11,712 nt of DNA. Source: Candidatus Aenigmatarchaeota archaeon (lineage in GTDB: Archaea; Aenigmatarchaeota; Aenigmatarchaeia; GW2011-AR5; WALA01). Below the pieces are notes generated by a model. That model ran no database searches, was not told the DNA's origin, and saw only the letters and a list, made by a program, of their open reading frames with translations. The stretch lies in contig WALQ01000050.1 in assembly GCA_015522745.1 (NCBI GenBank), positions 1 to 11,712 of the forward strand, given 5' to 3'. Shown piece by piece: positions 6,842 through 11,712 of this stretch. Every line of letters begins with the position of its first letter. Position 1 is the stretch's first letter. The position numbers were made by a program, and so were the translations under genes.

Positions 6842-6881
6842 ATCACCCCAATGATTTAAATATTCGGATAATAAATTTAAA
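6842..6881 (-). promoter_or_regulatory. Promoter and strong ribosome-binding site of the hxsD-hxsD-hxsB operon
   Basis: On the minus strand TTTAAATT (6881-6874) is a good TATA box, predicting transcription to start near 6853. The short leader then carries GGGGTGAT (6849-6842) just 3 nt before the ATG at 6838, the best anti-Shine-Dalgarno match in the window. The TATA box lies immediately beside the start codon of the divergent prepilin peptidase gene. Confidence 0.65.
6855..6862 (+). promoter_or_regulatory. TATA box of the prepilin peptidase operon (leaderless promoter)
   Basis: TTTAAATA begins 28 nt before the ATG at 6883 and no ribosome-binding site precedes that ATG, so the transcript is probably leaderless. 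The box overlaps the expected start region of the divergent hxs transcript, so the two promoters interlock within 44 bp. Confidence 0.65.
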
Positions 6882-6882
6882 T

Positions 6883-7998
6883 ATGTTTGATTATCTTCTC
6901 GCGATACCGGCTATTTTATTTGGAATTAGGACGTCTTTCACGGACATTAAATACGGAAAGATAAAGAATGCTGATGTCGTTATCGCAATAGTTATCGGAG
7001 CTCTGATAAATATTCCAAAGTTCAGGGCTGTTTTTTTCGAGAATGTTGGAATAATGTTTGCATTGGTATTCGGCCTGTACATGATTGGACTTCTCTCACC
7101 AGGAGATGCCAAACTTCTTATAGCGTACTCTGCGATCGTTCCCATGGATTTTTACAGGTACGGTGTTTCAAAGGTTTTTCCGTCGATAGCGCTGCTTGCA
7201 AACATATTCGTTCCGGCGACATTAGTTGTAATACTGATGTCTCTGAAGACGGTAAATATGAAAATGTTCTTTAAAATGGCGAAGAGTCGTCTGTCTCCAA
7301 AAAATATGTTTAATATTTCCATTTCCATCTTTGGTCTCTTTTATTTGATTCAGTATTTTTTATCCCTCACAGGAGTCCATTTTGGGAAGTTTGAAAGCAT
7401 GCTCATATTCATACTCATATTCCAAGCGTTCAACTACTTCAACATACCAACAGATAAGATAGCTTACGCCGGTTCATTGATAAGAATAATTCTTCAGTGG
7501 AAGGAATTGCTAACACCATCATTTTACATAAACTTTTTTGAGAACATACTGTACTTTCAATTACTCAATCTAACACTCGTGTACTTTATGAACTTCTCAT
7601 TCTCGACTCCAATAAAGATAGATGATCTACAGCCTGGAATGATGCCATCCCAATTGCTTAAGAAGACGAAGCGTGGATACATTGCTGAGGATTTTGTCAT
7701 TTTCAATACGCGTTCTTTGGTTAGGCACAGCATAAAGTCGGTTAACGGAATACACGTCCTTGATAAAAAAACCATTGGCGAATTAAAGGAGCTCAGAAAA
7801 AAAGGAAAGTTGAAGTTCAAATACATAAAAATATCGCAAACGTTTCCATTTGGCCCGTTCGCCTTTTTCGGCGTTCTTTTGACACTTCTTATCCACGGGT
7901 CGATATCTTTCTACTTGATAACAGTAAAAGATTATGCAAAAGCGTACTGGAAAATTTTTATATACGTGATTAAACAAAATATATTTAAAGTTCGGTGA
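6883..7998 (+). CDS. Archaeal A24-family prepilin (preflagellin) peptidase
   Basis: A 371-residue integral membrane aspartic protease of the FlaK/PibD/EppA family, which cleaves class III signal peptides of pilin-like proteins at the cytoplasmic face. The two expected catalytic aspartates are visible: D21 in TDIKYGKIKN and D75 in SPGDAKLL, the counterpart of the GxGD motif. Hydrophobic helices surround these and continue to about residue 240. A cytoplasmic C-terminal domain (about 244-320), starting IDDLQPGM and including VNGIHVLDKKTIGELKELRK, precedes a last membrane segment at about 323-347. This resembles the archaeal A24 C-terminal extension (type II). It is longer than the roughly 230 residues of compact FlaK enzymes, as expected with that extension. 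The downstream surface protein starts 4 nt after its stop, so the two form an operon. Neither large surface protein here has an obvious class III signal peptide, so its substrates are probably elsewhere. The family call is firm. Confidence 0.88.
   Translation: MFDYLLAIPAILFGIRTSFTDIKYGKIKNADVVIAIVIGALINIPKFRAVFFENVGIMFALVFGLYMIGLLSPGDAKLLIAYSAIVPMDFYRYGVSKVFPSIALLANIFVPATLVVILMSLKTVNMKMFFKMAKSRLSPKNMFNISISIFGLFYLIQYFLSLTGVHFGKFESMLIFILIFQAFNYFNIPTDKIAYAGSLIRIILQWKELLTPSFYINFFENILYFQLLNLTLVYFMNFSFSTPIKIDDLQPGMMPSQLLKKTKRGYIAEDFVIFNTRSLVRHSIKSVNGIHVLDKKTIGELKELRKKGKLKFKYIKISQTFPFGPFAFFGVLLTLLIHGSISFYLITVKDYAKAYWKIFIYVIKQNIFKVR
7994..7998 (+). promoter_or_regulatory. Ribosome-binding site overlapping the upstream stop codon
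   Basis: GGTGA contains the TGA stop of the prepilin peptidase gene and lies 4 nt before the ATG at 8003. This fixes the start of the surface-protein gene and suggests translational coupling. The nearby TATTTAAAG (7982-7990) is too close to the ATG for a leaderless promoter, though it could give a short separate transcript. Confidence 0.6.
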
Positions 7999-8002
7999 GG
8001 GC

Positions 8003-11000
8003 ATGAAAGTGGATAAGAGGGTTGTCGTAGTTTTAATGTTGATTAGCTTAATATCTATTGTTGGGTACTCCAAGTGTTCTTTACAAATATATGCCTATTC
8101 AAACAGCACGGAGACACAAAAATTGTTAGAATCTTGCGATGTAAACTGCTATGACACCACTACAACCTGCACCCACCAAATAAGTTCATCAGATTGCTTT
8201 GACGGGAGTGGTGATTATTATGTCCAGTCGAGATATTATGTAGATTATGCGTTAGATTCAGCATCAGACTGGAAATATGGATACACGTGCAATATACCCG
8301 AGACAACAGCAACCGCTGTGGATGCAATAACTGGACACTCATATTCATTCGGAACGTGGTCAAAACATAATGTTAACGTGACTCTTTCTTGTTCACCATC
8401 TGATAACTGCGAAACATACTATTGTGTTGATGATTCAGACACATGCTCTCCAAATGAATTATATTCAACTCCATTTCAAGTGACGTGCCAATCTGGTTCA
8501 AATTGTGATAAATTTGTCAGATATTACAGCAAGAACAATAATTGGCAGGAAGACGTGAAAAGAAAGGAAATAAAAATAGACAAAATTCCCCCGACACTTA
8601 TTTCATATCATATAGACGGGTGTGATTATTCAAACAATGGGATATGCTGGGTAAAGGGAAATAAGATGTTTTTTGAGACAATAAAATATATGGACGCTGG
8701 CTCTGGGCCGAAGTCGCAATATCTATCTTTTACAAACTATTCATGCACGCCTAATCATTGCGGATGTTCTTGGACTGCTAAATGTGAAAGTGGGAATGAA
8801 ATAAAATCACACGTGTTCTTGCAATCAAGGTGGTACAGGGATGATATGTACAATGATGATTATCTGAACATAGAAGAGCCGACAAATTTGACATCATATT
8901 CATCTGGTTACGAAGAGGAAAGGTGGCCTGTCACATCAGGAAACATTTCAAAGAATTATAAAATATGGTCGTACGAATATGATGAAGCATCCAACGGTCA
9001 TGGGTATGATTATATTGGTAATTTGAGCGTTGATGCCGATTCGCCGAAAACCACCATCAATGCAAATTCTTACAATCATGTGGCTGAGAATCACTATGAC
9101 TTTTCTTTATCATGCCATGACATAGGAAGTGGTTGCAATAATACTTATTATAAAATCGTCAATTCCGCTGACAATTGCGGAACAACAGGGTATACGGAAG
9201 GACTACAAGGAACCGTTTCAAGCTGTGAAAGTAATGTATGTTCAAAAAAGGTTTGCTATTATAGCGATGATAATGTCAGAAATATAGAAAGTGTAAATCA
9301 ATCGATTTTCGATTTCTCCAAGTTGGGGATAGAAATCTTGACCCCACGAAATGGAGATGTTCTTATTTCTGGGAATTCATATAAAGTGTCATGGAGGCAT
9401 TATGGAGAAGTTGATAATTTCGACCATTACGATGTGTACGCGTATGATTCTGAGGGAAATAAGTATGAAATTGGAACGCTCGATGACATAGATTATTCAT
9501 TTGTTTATTGGACTGCACCAAGCCCAAACACCGATATGGAAGAATTTACACTTTATGTGGATGGATATGATTCAAGTGGTTCGTTGATCGGAAGAGGCGT
9601 ACAAAAGATAAAAATAACAAATGAACCGCATATAAAAATTACTCAGCCATCTAATGGAGAAATAATCCAATCAGAAGATAATTATGAAATCAAATGGAAA
9701 TCCAACAATCTTCAAACCGGAAAGATAAGAATACTATTTTACAATGGAACCGGGTGGGAGTTCTTGGCATGGAACCTTCCTCTGGATGATAATAGCTATA
9801 TGTGGAATGTTCCTGACAAAGAATGTGATAACTGTAAATTAAGAGTCGGTGATTATTCCCCGTCTTCACCTGGGTCAGAGGAAGGTGATTGGGTTACTCA
9901 TGATGGAAATAGCCTGTATGACACTGTTAACATAGGTATAAGTAATCTATGTGGAAATGGAAATTTGGATTCGGGGGAAGTGTGTGATCCACCAGGTTAT
10001 TCCTGTAGCCATTACATAGATGGTGATTATTGCTATTACGGCGGCACTTGCTCGGACAATTGCGGTTCTTGTGCAGGAGCTCAGCACGATTATTGTCCAT
10101 CACCTGGAACTACGAAAAATGGAAAATGCTATTACGGCGGAGATGGTGACGCTCGCTGCAACGATGATGGATGCCAATTGAGTGTTTGCGATTTGCAGAA
10201 AAATCAATATTGCGACGCCGTGAACGGATGCACGAACAATGAGCCGAACCCACCGGATACGGAAAAATTGCTGGATGTGAAGCTCGTCCTTACGGACAAC
10301 TATCCAAAGAGAAAAGAATTTGTTTACGGAATAATATTTGTCCGTGAGTGGGATAAGGGGGTTTGGATTAAAAAAAGTGGTTCCGACACAACAATAGATG
10401 AAGTTACTGTGGACGGTCGTAGATTACCGGATGTGAAATGGTCAGATTTTTCTGAAGAAGATGATAATTTTGAAAATATGTGTGAAGATATGGCACAGAG
10501 AATGTGCTCTGAGCACGAAAACGAATTAGGCGAACACGGGGGATATTGGAAGAATTACCTTCCAAAATTTGCAGAATGCTCTGATGGAAAAATATTTTTC
10601 AAAAATGGTGAAAATGAAGAATCTTGCGAACAACACTATCAAAAATTGGTGAAATCGCGCGGAATAAATCTTGGTGACTATTACGGATACTGGTTCGTTC
10701 CAATAAACACTACAAAGTACCATTCAACCGTCACCGCGGTTGCCACGTCCGATTCACTCACAGGAGCGGCGACGGCGACCTATCAACTCACCGATGGTCT
10801 CGAAACTGTCGTTTACATACCGGCGCCGAGCAAATATGAAGTTCCGCTCGCTGAGCTTGATGGACAATATTATGGAAACTTCTCGCGCGGTCAGGCCGTG
10901 GATTTCATAGCGTACGGAAAAGTTTACAAGAATGGGGTTGCACACACGTGCTCAAATTGCATTGCGAATTACACGGTTTATGAAGGAACGGACATGACAA

Positions 11001-11608
11001 CCAAAGTTGACAACGGAACGATTTTGTACAACGCGTTTGACCAAGGGTACGACGGCAATGTATCGACGAAGCAATTGGCGTGCGACAAGTGGTACACGCT
11101 TGAAGTCAACATGACGGACAGTGCCGACGGGTGGGACGATTCGAGCGTGAATTACTTCTATGTAGACTGCACACCCCGGTTGCTCATAAAAAGTGGCGGC
11201 CGCATAACATATTCGTTCTCATACGCGCTAAATGAGAGCGATGTGAACATGTTTACCGTGGAAGTGTACAATCCAAACGACACAAGACAAAACTTTGCGC
11301 TGGAACTTTCGTCCAACAACAATCCAAGTCCGCTGACTATGTTTGGGATAAACTTTGTTTCGAGCGGCAGAGACACAATATCTATTCCAACCAACGGATT
11401 TTCATCAAACGAAACCGAAGTTCACATGAACAATGCGGCGCGCGCGGGAACTTACGACATAAACGTTATTCTCTTCAACGACAATGAGGAAGTTAACAGA
11501 AAGAATGTAAAGGTCAGTGTGTTTGCAGAGGGGCTCACGGAATTTGTCACGAAATCACTCGTGATTCTAATGATAGGCGCGGGAGCAATATATTTGATCG
11601 CAAGATAG
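8003..11608 (+). CDS. Large cysteine-rich, sequon-dense surface protein with C-terminal membrane anchor
   Basis: A 1201-residue secreted protein anchored at both expected ends: a Sec-type signal (basic 1-6, hydrophobic 7-21) and a C-terminal membrane helix (about 1185-1200) followed by a single Arg. In order: an N-terminal Cys-containing region; two similar beta-sandwich-like modules (about 122-196 and 360-440) with paired cysteines and an SGC/YYKI or YYCVD pattern; two Ig-like modules of the TP.NGD...SG.SY.VSW type (about 442-540 and 541-645); a Cys-rich segment at 650-743 with 14 cysteines, opening with CGNGNLDSGEVCD, a motif of multi-copy extracellular Cys repeats; a stretch at about 750-900 with no recognised fold; and beta-rich C-terminal modules. 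I count 18 N-X-S/T sequons, fitting heavy N-glycosylation. No catalytic site is apparent. It is the second gene of an operon with the prepilin peptidase. Likely roles are S-layer, adhesion or cell-cell contact (inference). The GC content of its C-terminal third is much higher than its middle. Confidence 0.75.
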   Translation: MKVDKRVVVVLMLISLISIVGYSKCSLQIYAYSNSTETQKLLESCDVNCYDTTTTCTHQISSSDCFDGSGDYYVQSRYYVDYALDSASDWKYGYTCNIPETTATAVDAITGHSYSFGTWSKHNVNVTLSCSPSDNCETYYCVDDSDTCSPNELYSTPFQVTCQSGSNCDKFVRYYSKNNNWQEDVKRKEIKIDKIPPTLISYHIDGCDYSNNGICWVKGNKMFFETIKYMDAGSGPKSQYLSFTNYSCTPNHCGCSWTAKCESGNEIKSHVFLQSRWYRDDMYNDDYLNIEEPTNLTSYSSGYEEERWPVTSGNISKNYKIWSYEYDEASNGHGYDYIGNLSVDADSPKTTINANSYNHVAENHYDFSLSCHDIGSGCNNTYYKIVNSADNCGTTGYTEGLQGTVSSCESNVCSKKVCYYSDDNVRNIESVNQSIFDFSKLGIEILTPRNGDVLISGNSYKVSWRHYGEVDNFDHYDVYAYDSEGNKYEIGTLDDIDYSFVYWTAPSPNTDMEEFTLYVDGYDSSGSLIGRGVQKIKITNEPHIKITQPSNGEIIQSEDNYEIKWKSNNLQTGKIRILFYNGTGWEFLAWNLPLDDNSYMWNVPDKECDNCKLRVGDYSPSSPGSEEGDWVTHDGNSLYDTVNIGISNLCGNGNLDSGEVCDPPGYSCSHYIDGDYCYYGGTCSDNCGSCAGAQHDYCPSPGTTKNGKCYYGGDGDARCNDDGCQLSVCDLQKNQYCDAVNGCTNNEPNPPDTEKLLDVKLVLTDNYPKRKEFVYGIIFVREWDKGVWIKKSGSDTTIDEVTVDGRRLPDVKWSDFSEEDDNFENMCEDMAQRMCSEHENELGEHGGYWKNYLPKFAECSDGKIFFKNGENEESCEQHYQKLVKSRGINLGDYYGYWFVPINTTKYHSTVTAVATSDSLTGAATATYQLTDGLETVVYIPAPSKYEVPLAELDGQYYGNFSRGQAVDFIAYGKVYKNGVAHTCSNCIANYTVYEGTDMTTKVDNGTILYNAFDQGYDGNVSTKQLACDKWYTLEVNMTDSADGWDDSSVNYFYVDCTPRLLIKSGGRITYSFSYALNESDVNMFTVEVYNPNDTRQNFALELSSNNNPSPLTMFGINFVSSGRDTISIPTNGFSSNETEVHMNNAARAGTYDINVILFNDNEEVNRKNVKVSVFAEGLTEFVTKSLVILMIGAGAIYLIAR
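10031..10140 (+). repeat. Direct repeat marking two tandem Cys-rich units
   Basis: TGCTATTACGGCGG occurs at 10031-10044 and again at 10127-10140, 96 bp (32 codons) apart and in frame, encoding CYYGG each time. It marks a duplicated Cys-rich unit within the surface protein. Confidence 0.6.
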
Positions 11609-11622
11609 ATATGAATAAATTA

Positions 11623-11633
11623 TTTAAATACTT
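11623..11633 (+). promoter_or_regulatory. TATA box of the gene at the right edge (leaderless promoter)
   Basis: TTTAAATACTT begins 30 nt before the ATG at 11653, with no GGTGA-type site between. It matches the promoter of the SLH protein gene in sequence and spacing. It supports 11653 as a real start although only 20 codons are visible. The remainder of the 44-bp gap after 11608 is AT-rich without other structure. Confidence 0.6.
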
Positions 11634-11652
11634 CTAAGTAATAACAATTATT

Positions 11653-11712
11653 ATGAAATTAATTCGACTACTCAAAGACGTGGAAACGGGAAGATACGAC
11701 ATTTACGAGCGA
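11653..11712 (+). CDS. Partial gene, N-terminus resembling that of the SLH surface protein
   Basis: Only the first 20 codons fall within the window, and the reading frame stays open to the edge. The visible start, with LIRLLKDVETGRYDIYE, resembles LLRTLENFAAGKWSPFE at residues 5-21 of the SLH protein: a Leu-rich start, a Gly-basic-aromatic triplet (GRY, GKW) and a following Glu. Together with the near-identical promoter, this suggests a second protein carrying the same N-terminal cytoplasmic domain. The rest of the product is unknown. Confidence 0.5.
   Translation, partial: MKLIRLLKDVETGRYDIYER

Noticed and set aside
6871..6883. TTTAAAT just before the ATG at 6883 as the TATA box of the prepilin peptidase gene
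   Set aside because: It ends at the start codon, too close to drive a transcript that includes the ATG. It fits well as the TATA box of the opposite-strand operon, while TTTAAATA at 6855-6862 has the right spacing.
8160..8363. Minus-strand 67-codon open frame with several His residues and two H-x-S motifs (HIS, HHS), considered as an HxsA-like precursor
   Set aside because: It is antisense to the start of the surface-protein gene, has no ribosome-binding site that I can see, and its His/Ser richness follows from the complement of Asp/Thr/Cys-type codons. There is no regular repeat or leader.

Overview
The window reads as an archaeal chromosome fragment, most likely from an uncultivated lineage; a DPANN-type archaeon is my best guess, but nothing here fixes the phylum. 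The archaeal signs are TTTAAATA-type TATA boxes 28-30 nt upstream of ATGs that appear leaderless, ribosome-binding sites of the GGTGA(T) type placed only 3-6 nt before starts, an archaeal-type prepilin peptidase, and large cysteine-rich, sequon-dense surface proteins. About 98% of the window is coding. There are no tRNA or rRNA genes, CRISPR arrays or insertion sequences that I can see.

Layout. (1) 42-977 (+): a radical SAM protein with an unusually spaced cluster motif and a C-terminal four-cysteine cluster. (2) 1023-1538 (+): a small membrane-anchored protein with six cysteines. (3) 1609-4812 (+): a 1067-residue surface protein, probably leaderless, with a cytoplasmic N-terminal domain, a membrane segment, S-layer-homology (SLH) repeats, thrombospondin type-3-like calcium repeats, a CBM9-like domain and a possible transglutaminase-like C-terminal domain. 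(4) 6838 down to 4813 (-): a tight three-gene operon of two tandem HxsD-like proteins followed by an HxsB-type radical SAM maturase. (5) 6883-11608 (+): a divergent two-gene operon of an A24 prepilin peptidase and a 1201-residue cysteine-rich, membrane-anchored surface protein. (6) 11653 to the right edge (+): the start of a gene whose promoter and first residues resemble those of gene 3.

The most interesting part is the minus-strand cassette. HxsB and HxsD belong to the His-Xaa-Ser radical SAM peptide-modification system described in bacteria. Here the cassette is in an archaeal setting, carries two diverged HxsD paralogues, shows no HxsC or HxsA within the window, and is packed between cell-surface genes. 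Its promoter shares a 44-bp divergent region with the prepilin peptidase operon, and its far end abuts the SLH gene with no spacer.

A working picture, which is inference only: the cell envelope is built from the two large surface proteins, the peptidase processes pilin-like proteins, and the radical SAM enzymes modify a secreted or surface peptide. The substrate is not identified here. Intergenic spaces are all 70 bp or less; their contents are given in the promoter entries.
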